Origin: FW021-bin31 sp964478125
GTDB taxonomy: Bacteria; Bacteroidota; Bacteroidia; Chitinophagales; Chitinophagaceae
Length of the DNA stretch: 64,000 bases
Direction: 5' to 3'
NCBI GenBank assembly: GCA_964478125.1
Contig: CAYZGR010000006.1
Span: forward strand, 1 to 64,000
This document shows positions 45,536-54,908 of the stretch, piece after piece; position 1 is the first letter of the stretch, and each line of letters opens with the position of its first letter. The notes under the pieces are model-generated. The model ran no database searches, was not told the origin of the DNA, and saw only the letters and a list, made by a program, of their open reading frames with translations. Both the position numbers and the translations under genes were made by a program.

Positions 45536-46900
45536 TTAACTCATAAATAAGTTATTAATAGATTCGCTATAGAGCGGATGTGCAAAAATTTCGTTTTTTA
45601 ACCGGTCTGCGGTAAAGCCGCAAGACATGGCAATCTGTAAAACACTCATGATCTCTCCTCCCTGAGCGGATAGTATGGCCGCCCCGAGGATCAGACCCGA
45701 GGGCTCTTCTACAACGGCTTTCATGAATCCGTCGGTTTGTCCCGTTTCTATTCCTCTGGAACTTTTCTTCATGGGAAGACGGTAGACTTTTATCTTTTTC
45801 CCAAGGGTAAGGGCATGGGTTTCAGTGATTCCTATTCTGCCCAATTGGGGATCGGTAAACATACAGTATGGGACCTGACGATCAAAGTATTTGTGATTTG
45901 ATCCTTTCATCAGTCTGTTATAGATTACGAGGTGATCGTTATAAGAGATATGGGTAAATGCCGGACCGCCTTTAATATCTCCCATAGCAAAAATACCGGG
46001 AATGTTGGTTTCCAGATAATCATTTACAATGATAAATCCCTTTTCATCCGTTTGAATGCCTGCTTTATCAAGCGCTAAGGCCGCTGTTTGCGGCTTCCTT
46101 CCTGTGGCCACCAAGAGATGGCTTCCGATTATTTGTTGGGTTCTTCCGTTTATGGAACAGGTTAAGATCAGGGGTTCTTCTTTTACGGATTGGGCCTTCG
46201 CCCCGGTATAAACCCGAATGCCTTCTTCTTCCAGAATCTGTTGTAAGGTCTGAGCAATATCCGGGTCCTCATCAGGCAGCAATTGTTCACTTTTTTCCAC
46301 AATCGTTACTTTACTGCCCAGCCGGGCAAATAACTGTGCCATTTCGATACCATTATAGTTTCCCCCTAAAATAACGAGTTGTTCCGGGCAATGGGTAAGA
46401 TCCAAAATAGAGGTAGTTGTAAGGAACGGGATTTTATCCAGCCCTTCCAGTTTGGGAATATCCGGCTTCGTGCCGGCATCAATAAAAATATTGCCGGCCT
46501 GGATGGTTTCCATTTTGGTGTCCGTTTTTACTATTATTTCTTTAGGTCCTGTAAAACTGGCCTTCCCTTCAAATATGATCAGGTCTTCCGCTTTTTTTAA
46601 GGCGGTTTCGCTACTTTCTCTAAACTGCTTTACAATTTCATTTTTTCGCGCCATTACTTTATTAAAATCAACGTGATAGTCAGGAATTTTTATTCCCCAC
46701 TTTTCGCTATGTTTGATCCTATAAGCGTTTTCTGCACTTGCAATGAGCGTTTTGGTCGGTGTGCACCCGTCGTTCACACAGGTTCCTCCTATAGCTCTTT
46801 TTTCTATGAGCGCTGTTTTAATTCCGGCTTTTGAAAGTTTCATGGCCAGGGGGATTCCACTTTGGCCGGCGCCTATTATGATCGCATCTAAATAAAACAT
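45536..46900 (-). CDS. Class I flavoprotein disulfide reductase (mercuric/dihydrolipoyl reductase-like)
   Basis: 454 residues. FAD-binding AIIGAGQSGIPLAMKL, redox-active GGTCVNDGCTPTKTLI (CxxxxC), NAD(P) motif LVILGGNYNGIEMAQLF, second FAD motif GIFAMGDIKGGPAFTHIS, and a dimerisation domain with HPLYSE near the end. The VNDGCTPTK variant is typical of reductases annotated as mercuric reductase-like without the N-terminal heavy-metal domain and without the C-terminal Cys pair, so mercury reduction is unlikely. The substrate is unknown. It lies 46 bp downstream of the sensor kinase gene and converges with PfpI, leaving 5 bp. Confidence 0.9.
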   Translation of the reverse strand: MFYLDAIIIGAGQSGIPLAMKLSKAGIKTALIEKRAIGGTCVNDGCTPTKTLIASAENAYRIKHSEKWGIKIPDYHVDFNKVMARKNEIVKQFRESSETALKKAEDLIIFEGKASFTGPKEIIVKTDTKMETIQAGNIFIDAGTKPDIPKLEGLDKIPFLTTTSILDLTHCPEQLVILGGNYNGIEMAQLFARLGSKVTIVEKSEQLLPDEDPDIAQTLQQILEEEGIRVYTGAKAQSVKEEPLILTCSINGRTQQIIGSHLLVATGRKPQTAALALDKAGIQTDEKGFIIVNDYLETNIPGIFAMGDIKGGPAFTHISYNDHLVIYNRLMKGSNHKYFDRQVPYCMFTDPQLGRIGITETHALTLGKKIKVYRLPMKKSSRGIETGQTDGFMKAVVEEPSGLILGAAILSAQGGEIMSVLQIAMSCGFTADRLKNEIFAHPLYSESINNLFMS

Positions 46901-46946
46901 ACCTTTTTATTTATGTAAATAAATCCAAAGACTATACCATGTCCTT

Positions 46947-48356
46947 TTACAGGGCAAAGTTGAGCGTGACTATAAAGCGGGTGCCATCTCCGCGTTTACT
47001 CTCTACCTCAATATTCCCGTTATGGTTTAAAATGATATTTTGTGTCTGTGCCAGGCCCAAACCGCTTCCATTCTTCAACTTTGTGGTGTAATACGGCTCA
47101 AATATTTTAGAGCTGGTCTCTTCATCCATTCCGTTCCCGTTATCTTCTATTATAATGACACATTTGTTTTCTTTATTTAAGGTAGTGATCTTGAGTAAAT
47201 TTTGATCGGCTTCCATAGCTTCAATGGCATTGGTAACCAGGTTTAGAAATGCGATTTTAATCCTTTCGGGATCAACGGCTATCTTATCCAGGCCTTTCGT
47301 ATAGTGCTTTTCCACTACTATATTCCCCAGGTTAATCCGATCTGCCGCTTCCTGAAGTACATCGTCCAGCAAATGGTTGATCGAAACAGGCTGTGTATTC
47401 AGTTTGATGAAAGCCGTTACATTGAGGAAATGATTTATTTGGTCTTTGATCCTTTCACAATTTCTTTTTATGATGTCAAAATAAGTTTTGCGATCGGCCG
47501 TCTGTGTCTCATCTTCCAGCTCTGCGAGCGCCATATTTATACTGGTTAGGGGATTTTTGATGTCGTGGGCGATCGTGGTGGCCACTCTGCCGAGGGCTGT
47601 ATATTTTTCCAGGCTTTTTAACCGCAGGATCTCCTTGTTGATTTTAGTTAATTCCTGGATACGGGCTTCCAATTGCCTGTGATAATTCTCAGCCTGGCCT
47701 TTGGCAATGTTTTTGGCCCCTCTTTCTCTATTGTATATGATGAGCATATGAATCGAAAGGAAAAGGGCTACGCCCAGGAGAAAATAACCCAGTATTTTCA
47801 AGTAAGACGACCATGAATTCAGCGTATCTTTTCTTTCATTGGCTTTACTTTGCATCTTCTCGTGTATATCGGTGATTACCGAAGTGATGCTATCGACCAG
47901 AGATGAGTTGCGAACAGTCATATTCTGAAGGGAATCTAATAAGCGACCCGCGTTTCTCCTATAGCGTAAGACCGGGTTCAGGCTGTCTTTAGAGAAAAGA
48001 ACGCTCAATAATATTCTGAGGGTATCAAGCCGGTCTTTCTGTTGTTCGGAAATGGAGGATGAATTATAGATACTGATAAAAAGGGAGTCTATTTCTTTAC
48101 TCTTGTTGTAATATTGTGTCAGACTTTTGTAATTTTTAGTGAGCGAATATTGTCCCCATGAGACTTGTGCACTTTTAAGGCTTGTTAATAATTCAGTCAG
48201 GTGATTTATGGTAGAATCTTTTTCGGAAATACTGTTACTCAGGGTATAAAGGTTGGCGCTTACAAATGTAGAAAGTACAAATCCTCCGATCAAAAGCATA
48301 AAGGCTGTGGCATAGCCCCAATTGATATGGTTAATCCATTTAGTAATGAGTGGCAT
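46947..48356 (-). CDS. Membrane sensor histidine kinase, NtrB-like transmitter
   Basis: 469 residues. A first membrane helix (about 13-35), an extracytoplasmic all-helical sensor of about 155 residues (four-helix-bundle-like), and a second helix (YFLLGVALFLSIHMLIIY, about 190-210) precede a coiled coil. HisKA has GRVATTIAHDIKNPLTSINM. HATPase has NLVTNAIEAME, IIEDNGNGMDEE and GSGLGLAQT. The H-box and N-box variants are those of kinases that partner NtrC-type regulators. No response regulator is adjacent, and the NtrC-type gene at 14830 has no adjacent kinase, so they may be a pair; this is inference. Confidence 0.93.
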   Translation of the reverse strand: MPLITKWINHINWGYATAFMLLIGGFVLSTFVSANLYTLSNSISEKDSTINHLTELLTSLKSAQVSWGQYSLTKNYKSLTQYYNKSKEIDSLFISIYNSSSISEQQKDRLDTLRILLSVLFSKDSLNPVLRYRRNAGRLLDSLQNMTVRNSSLVDSITSVITDIHEKMQSKANERKDTLNSWSSYLKILGYFLLGVALFLSIHMLIIYNRERGAKNIAKGQAENYHRQLEARIQELTKINKEILRLKSLEKYTALGRVATTIAHDIKNPLTSINMALAELEDETQTADRKTYFDIIKRNCERIKDQINHFLNVTAFIKLNTQPVSINHLLDDVLQEAADRINLGNIVVEKHYTKGLDKIAVDPERIKIAFLNLVTNAIEAMEADQNLLKITTLNKENKCVIIIEDNGNGMDEETSSKIFEPYYTTKLKNGSGLGLAQTQNIILNHNGNIEVESKRGDGTRFIVTLNFAL

Positions 48357-48944
48357 AAATTAACTAGCTGTTTAGGTTTATAAATGAACAAATAGGCGCT
48401 ATTTCCCCTGTTAAAACAACAGAACAATTTGGCGTCTTCTATATTTTGGGGCAAAACATTCGATAGGGGTCCCAAGAGATAGATAAACTAACGAGTGACA
48501 CTAACAGGTTTTTGTAAGAACGTACGCGCGGCAACTGATATGGAATTTCAAGGGGACCTGCACGAATTATGACGACACGCATACCCGGAAACGGATAGCC
48601 ATAATTCGAGACCGGCCAATTAGGGTCCCCGGTCTTATAACTACACAGTTTGGTTGGTCATATCGGTGATAAGGATCTGACCGGTATGATAAGAATGCCA
48701 ACTATACTACTGACAACAAAGGTAAGCGCACGAGTAACCATACCTTTGATGATATTTCCTGAAAACGAAATGAATTCCCGACAGATGAGTACCAAAAGCC
48801 GTTTGGGCTGGACGTGATATAAGAAACAAAAACAGGAATTGATCAAAGAAATAAGTAAAATGATCCTTAGTAAGCGTTTCTCTTTTTGCGTTTGGTACAT
48901 AATTGGCGAAAGATAAGTAAACAATATATACTTTTTCAAATAAA
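48357..48944. other. 588-bp region without a supported gene
   Basis: A 93-codon minus-strand frame (48658-48939) would start 5 bp after the GmhA stop, but its composition is unconvincing. An AGACCGG/CCGGTCT inverted repeat (about 48609-48635) is visible. The stretch may hold a decayed gene or regulatory RNA. Confidence 0.4.
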
Positions 48945-49631
48945 TTATCTTTCTTTTAGTTTTTGTTGAAGTGTGAACTCCATTTCTTGATTTTCTATTT
49001 CCTTGCTATGGACCTTTTCCCGGATAAACGGCCGGTTTCTGTAAAGGGGTTCTTTATCCGGGAAAAGTCGGGTCTCTACCAGTTCGCATATTATATGTCC
49101 TATAAGGATATGTGCTTCCTGGATACGTGCCGTGTCGGATGAGGGTACGATAATTGAATAATGACAGTAGTTTACTAATTGCCCTCCGGTTCCTCCGGTC
49201 AGGCCGATAACAATCATTTCTTTTTCCTGAGCGGCTTTTGTTGCATTTATGATGTTATCTGAATTCCCGGAGGTGGATATGGCCACCAGAATATCACCTG
49301 GAACCGCGATCCCCCTTATCAAACGACCATATACATCGGCGAAGGAGTAGTCATTTGCCACGGCAGTGAGGTAAGAGCTGTTGCAATGCAGGGCATCGGC
49401 ATATAAAGCCGGACGATCTTTCCGGAACCTGCCTGACAGTTCCGCGGATAAATGTTGCGCATCGGCCGCGCTGCCGCCATTGCCACAAAAAAGTACTTTT
49501 TTATGATTTTCAAAAGCTGTAACAATCGCCTCTTTGGCCTCAGATATCGTTTCCAATAATTCTGCGGTTGCGAGTATCTTGGTTTTGACGTCTATAGATT
49601 CCTTTATCAGTTGTTTGATATCCTCTGTCAT
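48945..49631 (-). CDS. gmhA: Sedoheptulose-7-phosphate isomerase (SIS domain)
   Basis: 228 residues. The SIS fold has KKVLFCGNGGSAADAQHLSAEL, DILVAISTSGNSDNIINA and VIGLTGGTGGQL. The late EAHILIGHIICELVE contains the His/Glu positions of GmhA active sites. It converts sedoheptulose-7-phosphate to D-glycero-D-manno-heptose-7-phosphate, the first step of heptose nucleotide synthesis; HldE at 53423 catalyses the next steps. It overlaps the upstream GT9 gene by ATGA. It is slightly longer than usual, with a C-terminal extension of about 30 residues. Confidence 0.92.
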   Translation of the reverse strand: MTEDIKQLIKESIDVKTKILATAELLETISEAKEAIVTAFENHKKVLFCGNGGSAADAQHLSAELSGRFRKDRPALYADALHCNSSYLTAVANDYSFADVYGRLIRGIAVPGDILVAISTSGNSDNIINATKAAQEKEMIVIGLTGGTGGQLVNYCHYSIIVPSSDTARIQEAHILIGHIICELVETRLFPDKEPLYRNRPFIREKVHSKEIENQEMEFTLQQKLKER

Positions 49632-50698
49632 AGCCCGTTATAAATTTTAGGGTTCATAAAAAGCTTTCTTTTTTTAACCATGCTGATGATCTTTTCAAAT
49701 ACCATTGAAAACGAAGGTTCTCGTTTCCAGTCATGAACATGGTGGAGGGTTCTATTTAGGGGACTCCATCGCTCGGGCTCTCCGTCCATGTTAATGATAA
49801 CGCTCGGTGTCTTCACTGCAGCGGCAATGTGAGACACTCCCGTGCAGTTGCTAAATAGCGCATAGGCATTCCGGATCAGGATAGCAACAGTTCCTAACGT
49901 GGTTTTCCCTGCAAGGTTGATGGCATGATATTTCATAAACTTTTCCACTTCCCTGGTGATAGGGAGCTCTTCGGACGTACCGGTGATGACTACTTCAAAG
50001 CCCTGTGAGGCCGCGTAATCCGCCACGGAAGCAAAATACTTGGGTTGCCACTGGCGGCGGATACTTCGTGAGCCCGGATGTATGCAGATGTATTGATTTT
50101 TAATAAACGGCAGGTTTAAATTGCTAAAATTCTCTCTGTCTTGTTGGGTAATGGGAAACTCCAGGAAGGTGCCTTTTCCGGGGATCCCTAAAAATTCAAG
50201 TAATTTGAGATGGCGATTAATTTCGGGAATGCCTTCCGGATATTCCATGAAAAGATCAAAGGGAGAGGCGGGCCTGTAGAATTTATAGAAACCGGCTGTA
50301 TATGTGGCTTCAAATGATTTGACCAGCCTGTTAATAATGGTTCCGTTACCCTGCATTTGAAGTACCAGATCAAAATGGGTACTTTGCATGTCTTCCAAAA
50401 ACGTGAGAAGGGCAAGCTTATCTGGGATTTGTTCGGGCAAGCCCTCATAGCCCGGGAAAGGAATAACCTTATCCACATATCCGGGAAATCTTTTAGCAAA
50501 AGTGACAGACCAGGGAAGGCCGATTAATGAAATTTCACTGTCGGGGAAAAAATGGCGTAGCGCCCGTAAAGCAGGCACCAGGCACAGCATGTCTCCCAGA
50601 TAAAGGGCACGGAATACGGCAATTTTTTCTATTTTATGATCCGTATACTGCAAAAAATATTTTTTCATAGAATTATATTTTATATTCTGCCGGGTCAT
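49628..50698 (-). CDS. Glycosyltransferase family 9 (heptosyltransferase-like), copy 1
   Basis: 356 residues. A GT-B fold of the ADP-heptose:LPS heptosyltransferase family: IAVFRALYLGDMLCLVPALRAL at the N-terminus, ICIHPGSRSIRRQWQPKYFASVAD at the domain junction, and FSNCTGVSHIAAAVKTPSVII in the nucleotide-sugar site. It transfers heptose from an ADP-heptose donor onto a surface glycan. A shorter start at MKKYFLQYTDHK is possible. It is translationally coupled to gmhA and downstream of the carbamoyltransferase, so it is part of a heptose glycan operon. Confidence 0.92.
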   Translation of the reverse strand: MTRQNIKYNSMKKYFLQYTDHKIEKIAVFRALYLGDMLCLVPALRALRHFFPDSEISLIGLPWSVTFAKRFPGYVDKVIPFPGYEGLPEQIPDKLALLTFLEDMQSTHFDLVLQMQGNGTIINRLVKSFEATYTAGFYKFYRPASPFDLFMEYPEGIPEINRHLKLLEFLGIPGKGTFLEFPITQQDRENFSNLNLPFIKNQYICIHPGSRSIRRQWQPKYFASVADYAASQGFEVVITGTSEELPITREVEKFMKYHAINLAGKTTLGTVAILIRNAYALFSNCTGVSHIAAAVKTPSVIINMDGEPERWSPLNRTLHHVHDWKREPSFSMVFEKIISMVKKRKLFMNPKIYNGL

Positions 50699-50800
50699 AA
50701 AGAACGGCCAAAACAGGATATTGAAAGATAAGGACCAGATGAGAACAAGAGAGTGATCTGCATGAGGTTACGGCGACTATCATGAGATTTTTATATGTGC

Positions 50801-52519
50801 TTATTTTTCCAATAAAAAAGATTGAATAACCAGGGCGTCAAATGGAGAAGTCCAGAAGCATTCTACCGCGTCTTTCGGAGTACATACGATAGGCGCTCCT
50901 CTTGTATTAAAGGATGTGTTTACCAATATGGGCACGCCGGTAAGCTTTTTAAAGGCCTTCAAAAGATCATGGTAGAGCGGATTTTGGTTGTGATTTACGG
51001 TTTGGATACGCGCAGTCCCGTCTACATGGCAGACAGCAGGGATCTTTTTTCGTTTTTGGGGTTTGATATCAAATACGAATAGCATAAAGGGGGAGGGAGT
51101 GGAGTTCTCAAACCAGTCTCCAACTTCTTCTTCTAATACAACGGGAGCAACCGGACGGAAATCTTCCCTGTCTTTAATGTCGTTGAGCCGTTCCTGCATA
51201 TGGGTATCCAAAGGGGAAGCCAATATGGAGCGGTTTCCCAATGCTCTCGGTCCAAATTCCATCCTGCCCTGGTACCAGGCGACCACTTTATTCTGCGCCA
51301 GTAATGCGGCTGTTTCTTTTGGAATATCTTTCAACTTTTTATAAGGCGCCTTTGTCCATTTTAAGTAATCTTCAATTTCATCATCTGAATATTGCGGACC
51401 CCAATAAACGTGTTGCATTCTAAAATGCTTTTTGCTTTTCTTCCGCTGTCGGGCGTCTGTCCATAATGCCGCTCCTAACGCGGTCCCCGCATCTCCGGCA
51501 GCGGGTTGGATCCATATGTTTTTAAATTTTCCTTTATCCCGGATGGCTTTATTTAAAACACAATTGAGAGCAACACCGCCCGCGAGGCATAGGTTTGATA
51601 CCCGGGTTTCCTGATACAGCCAGTCCACCAGCTCCAGAACGGTCTCTTCCAAAACGGATTGGGCGGATTTGGCGATATCAAAATGCAGCTGCGTCAGAGG
51701 CTCCTCTTTAAGCCTCGGTTTCCCAAACCACCCGGTTAATTGTAAGGTATCAATGGTATACCGCCCTTTCCTCTTTAAGTGGATCAACGATTCAAACTTT
51801 TCTTTATAAACAGGTTTTCCAAAAGAGGCGAGCGCCATTACTTTATATTCATCCGATGACCGGAGGAAGCCTAAATATTCCGTTACACTTTCATAGAACA
51901 GGCCCAAAGAGTGGGGCATCTCTACTTCACCTAAACGCGACATATCATTCCCCTGGCCTACATGATAACTGGTCGTTACTTTTTCCCCGCGTCCGTCTAA
52001 AGTTAGAATAGCGGCATGAGAAAAAGGAGATGTGTGAAAGGCACTGGCAGCATGGCAGATATGATGCTCTACAAAATGCCAGGTGAACCCGTTAAGCTTA
52101 CATTCGTTAAAGTTGGCCTGTAAATGATGGGGCCAGCCGCCGGTAAGTTGCCGTGGCGCATTAACGATGGAAGCCAGAAAGAGAGGGTCCCATACGGAGA
52201 TCCATTTTTTAGGTTTGGTATGAGCGCTGGGTTCCAGAGGTAAGGTAATGTTATGGTGATGAAATTTATTTTGGTCAAGCAATAACCATGGATCAAATGA
52301 ATAAGAAATATGCTGTACATCATTGATGTTGATCCCCGCTTCATTTAAGCAGTAGTTGATTGCATGAAAAGGGAGCTCGTAAGTTGAAAACGGGATGGGG
52401 CGTTTACCGTGTTTCACGTGTGTGAAGCGTTCCTCTTCTGCCGCTGCTACCAGCGTCCCGTCTTTGACAAGGCTGGCGGCAGAATCGTGAAATGCAGCAT
52501 TAATTCCTAAGGTGTACAT
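50801..52519 (-). CDS. Carbamoyltransferase (NodU/CmcH/TobZ family)
   Basis: 572 residues, complete two-domain protein. The N-terminal Kae1-like domain has GINAAFHDSAASLVKDG, AAEEERFTHVKHGK, HHICHAASAF and ILTLDGRGE. The C-terminal YrdC-like carbamoyltransferase domain has YQGRMEFGPRALGNRSILASP and ILVNTSFNTRGAPIV. Such enzymes move a carbamoyl group from carbamoyl phosphate, via an adenylate, to a hydroxyl of a sugar or antibiotic. As first gene of the operon with GT9 and GmhA, it probably decorates the heptose-containing glycan. A TGGTT-N6-TTGAA element and dyad site 9 lie upstream. Confidence 0.93.
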   Translation of the reverse strand: MYTLGINAAFHDSAASLVKDGTLVAAAEEERFTHVKHGKRPIPFSTYELPFHAINYCLNEAGININDVQHISYSFDPWLLLDQNKFHHHNITLPLEPSAHTKPKKWISVWDPLFLASIVNAPRQLTGGWPHHLQANFNECKLNGFTWHFVEHHICHAASAFHTSPFSHAAILTLDGRGEKVTTSYHVGQGNDMSRLGEVEMPHSLGLFYESVTEYLGFLRSSDEYKVMALASFGKPVYKEKFESLIHLKRKGRYTIDTLQLTGWFGKPRLKEEPLTQLHFDIAKSAQSVLEETVLELVDWLYQETRVSNLCLAGGVALNCVLNKAIRDKGKFKNIWIQPAAGDAGTALGAALWTDARQRKKSKKHFRMQHVYWGPQYSDDEIEDYLKWTKAPYKKLKDIPKETAALLAQNKVVAWYQGRMEFGPRALGNRSILASPLDTHMQERLNDIKDREDFRPVAPVVLEEEVGDWFENSTPSPFMLFVFDIKPQKRKKIPAVCHVDGTARIQTVNHNQNPLYHDLLKAFKKLTGVPILVNTSFNTRGAPIVCTPKDAVECFWTSPFDALVIQSFLLEK

Positions 52520-52548
52520 GTGTCTTTTGCATTTTATTATTTTTATTG

Positions 52549-52564
52549 TTCAATTTCCAAACCA
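52549..52564 (-). promoter_or_regulatory. -24/-12-like element of carbamoyltransferase operon
   Basis: The minus strand reads TGGTTTGGAAATTGAA: GG and TTG correctly spaced, 45 bp before the ATG and 51 bp from dyad site 9. Confidence 0.35.
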
Positions 52565-52614
52565 ACTGCTCAATCACTATAAAACAGGCCCGCTTCTTTT
52601 TTAAATCGTTAAAC

Positions 52615-52632
52615 TGTGGATAAACTTCTACG
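52615..52632. promoter_or_regulatory. Dyad site 9 (TGTGGA-TAAACT-TCTACG)
   Basis: Full match, between the divergent carbamoyltransferase and DUF892 operons. A lone right half (TCCCCA) follows at about 52639. It begins 115 bp upstream of the DUF892 TGGCAT element. Confidence 0.6.
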
Positions 52633-52729
52633 TTTTTTTCCCCATTTCTTTATCATCCGGTCAAAGATCAAAGCCTGATCTTTTAAAAAAGAGGTTTCTA
52701 ACAAGCTTGAAAACAGTTTGAACTTATTC

Positions 52730-52745
52730 TGGCATCAATTTTACA
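52730..52745 (+). promoter_or_regulatory. -24/-12-like element of DUF892 gene 2
   Basis: TGGCATCAATTTTACA, nearly the same as the element of DUF892 gene 1, 61 bp before the ATG. A housekeeping alternative is TTG (52718) with TACAATTG (52742). Confidence 0.42.
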
Positions 52746-52790
52746 ATTGATTAAGGGATAAGTAAGTAAAAGCATCTTAAAAATTTAATT

Positions 52791-53336
52791 ATGACTACTT
52801 CAGAAAAAGAAAGGCAATCGGGGAATGATTTTGTCATGAAAGACCGTCCTTTTCATCAGTTTTTTGTATTTGAATTGGAAGATCTTTATTGGGCGGAAAA
52901 GCACATTGTGGACGCATTGCCCGATATGATCGAGGCGGCCGAGTCGGAAATACTGAAGTCTGCGCTTGATAAGCATCTGCAAGAGACAAAGGGCCATGTA
53001 ACCCGCTTGCAGGAGGCTTTCGAGGCTCTCGGTCAAAAGCTTAAAGACACGAAATGCAAGGCGATGGCCGGAATTTTAAAAGAAGGTAAAGATATGATCT
53101 CAGAAACGGAAGCAGATTCGGCCGTGAGAGATGCGGCTATTATTATGGCGGCACAAAAAGTAGAACATTACGAGATCGCCTCTTATGGCAGCCTGATTGC
53201 CTTCTCGAGATTAATGGGACATACTGAAGTAACGCGGTTGTTAGAATCTACCCTTGAAGAAGAGGAACGTGCCAATACGATCTTAACCGATCTGGCAGAG
53301 AGCGGAATTAACGAGAGTGCATTCAATGAAGGCTGA
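52791..53336 (+). CDS. DUF892 ferritin-like protein, paralog 2
   Basis: 181 residues. It has the same helix plan as the 17676 protein: LEDLYWAEKHIV, LQETKGHVTRLQ, AAQKVEHYEIASYGSL and EEEERAN, so the metal-ligand positions are complete. Cytosolic. The gene sits between the two arms of the heptose locus, 86 bp upstream of hldE on the same strand, and may be co-transcribed with it. Upstream elements (dyad and TGGCATCA) match those of paralog 1, consistent with duplication of the gene together with its regulation. Confidence 0.92.
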   Translation: MTTSEKERQSGNDFVMKDRPFHQFFVFELEDLYWAEKHIVDALPDMIEAAESEILKSALDKHLQETKGHVTRLQEAFEALGQKLKDTKCKAMAGILKEGKDMISETEADSAVRDAAIIMAAQKVEHYEIASYGSLIAFSRLMGHTEVTRLLESTLEEEERANTILTDLAESGINESAFNEG

Positions 53337-53422
53337 GCCTCTTACTCCGAAAGGAGGAATAAAACGGCAAGATTCAACTTTACTAAGAATGGGAAAATCA
53401 TCCTGATAAGGACTCAAGAAAT

Positions 53423-54898
53423 ATGGATATAAAATCCTGGCAATTGATCAAGGAATTCTCAAAGGTAAAAGTTTTGGTGATCGGGGAACTGATGCTGGAC
53501 GTTTACCTGAAAGGAAGTTCAAACCGCATTTCTCCTGAAGCGCCTGTTCCTGTTGTAAATATAACAGAAGAGTCGGCATATGTGGGCGGTGCGGCTAATG
53601 TAGCGGCTAATTTAAGGTCATTGGGCGCCGAGGTCTTCTTTTGTTCTGTTTGTGGCAACGACGCGGCTGCCGAAAAGGCTTTTAAGTTGTTTCATAATCA
53701 AGGAATAAATACAGATTATGTGGTTGTTGATGAGGAACGTACTACATTGGTGAAGGAGCGGATCGTTGTACACGATCAGATTTTGACGCGTTTTGATAAA
53801 GGTACGGAAACTTATATCTCTCACCGCACTCAAAAACGGTTAATCAGCCGGATCGCCACGGCTTATAACCTATGCGATGCTGTTGTAATTGCAGATTATG
53901 ATAAGGGAATATGTGCTGAAAGGGTAATTGAAGCTTTAACTGAATTGCAACGGGAGCATCCTCTTTTTATAGCAGTTGATTCCCGGCATATAAGTAATTT
54001 CAGGATGCTTCATCCCACGCTGGTAAAGCCCAACTATACAGAAGCCATTCGGTTGTTAAAAATACATAAGTTAGAATCTGACCGTATAGAACAAATAAAA
54101 CGGCATGGAGGAAGACTATGTGATATAACGGGTTCTGACATCAGCGTAGTTACAATGGATAAGGAGGGGGCGCTTGCATTTAAAGGCAAGAGGATGATAC
54201 ATCATGCCCGCGCTATGCGAATAAATAATCCTAATGTAGTAGGGGCGGGGGATACTTTTATCAGCGCCATAAGCCTATCGCTCGTTTGCGGAGCAGATTT
54301 AGCCACAGCTGCTGATCTGGCGTCGGCTGCTTCCGCTATTTCAGTTAGAAAACGAAATACGGCCTGTTGCAACGATTTGGAACTTCGCTCTTTTTTCGTT
54401 TTTAAGAACAAATATATTTCCACTTTACAAGAGTTGAATGAAATATGTGAGATCTACCGGGAGCAGAAGAAAAAGATCGTATTTACCAATGGTTGTTTTG
54501 ACATTCTCCATTGCGGGCATGTGAATTATTTAAAAGCTTCGGGCAAGTTGGGAGATATTCTGATCGTGGGCATTAATAATGACGATAGTATCAGAAGGCT
54601 CAAAGGTACAGGCAGGCCGGTCAATCCATTGGCAGACCGGATCGAAGTGATCGCTGCGCTTACTGCTGTAAATCATATCATTTCGTTTGGAAGAAAGACA
54701 GACGATTCTCCGTCAGATCTTATACGCGTGATAAAGCCCGACATCTTTGCAAAAGGGGGAGACTATACCCGTGAACTTTTACCGGAGGCCTCATTGGTTG
54801 AAGCGCTCGGCGGTGCGGTCCGTTTTTTACCTTTTACCCCCGACCACTCTACCACCGGCGTCATACGTCGCATTCGAGAAACCTACGCTGCAGACTAA
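53423..54898 (+). CDS. hldE: Bifunctional heptose-7-phosphate kinase / heptose-1-phosphate adenylyltransferase
   Basis: 491 residues. Residues about 1-325 form a PfkB-type kinase (VLVIGELMLDVYLKGSSNRISPEAPVPVV, GGAANVAANLRSLGA, and GAGDTFISAISL with the catalytic Asp). Residues about 350-491 form a cytidylyltransferase-like domain (VFTNGCFDILHCGHVNYL, HxGH variant, and RLKGTGRPVNPLADRIEVI). The enzyme phosphorylates heptose-7-phosphate at C1 and, after dephosphorylation, adenylylates it to ADP-heptose. GmhB and HldD are not in the window. It is followed after 10 bp by a GT9 gene. Confidence 0.96.
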   Translation: MDIKSWQLIKEFSKVKVLVIGELMLDVYLKGSSNRISPEAPVPVVNITEESAYVGGAANVAANLRSLGAEVFFCSVCGNDAAAEKAFKLFHNQGINTDYVVVDEERTTLVKERIVVHDQILTRFDKGTETYISHRTQKRLISRIATAYNLCDAVVIADYDKGICAERVIEALTELQREHPLFIAVDSRHISNFRMLHPTLVKPNYTEAIRLLKIHKLESDRIEQIKRHGGRLCDITGSDISVVTMDKEGALAFKGKRMIHHARAMRINNPNVVGAGDTFISAISLSLVCGADLATAADLASAASAISVRKRNTACCNDLELRSFFVFKNKYISTLQELNEICEIYREQKKKIVFTNGCFDILHCGHVNYLKASGKLGDILIVGINNDDSIRRLKGTGRPVNPLADRIEVIAALTAVNHIISFGRKTDDSPSDLIRVIKPDIFAKGGDYTRELLPEASLVEALGGAVRFLPFTPDHSTTGVIRRIRETYAAD

Positions 54899-54908
54899 AT
54901 GCCAGGTT

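Noticed and set aside
48658..48939. 93-codon minus-strand ORF downstream of gmhA
   Set aside because: Scattered hydrophobic composition, no recognisable pattern, long AT-rich frame in a non-coding-looking region; not strong enough to call.
52615..52623. TGTGGATAA, an exact DnaA-box sequence
   Set aside because: Single copy with no AT-rich unwinding region or replication genes; it coincides with the left half of dyad site 9.
53351..53363. AAAGGAGGAAT, a perfect Shine-Dalgarno-like sequence after DUF892 paralog 2
   Set aside because: No start codon follows at a usable distance; hldE begins about 60 bp later.
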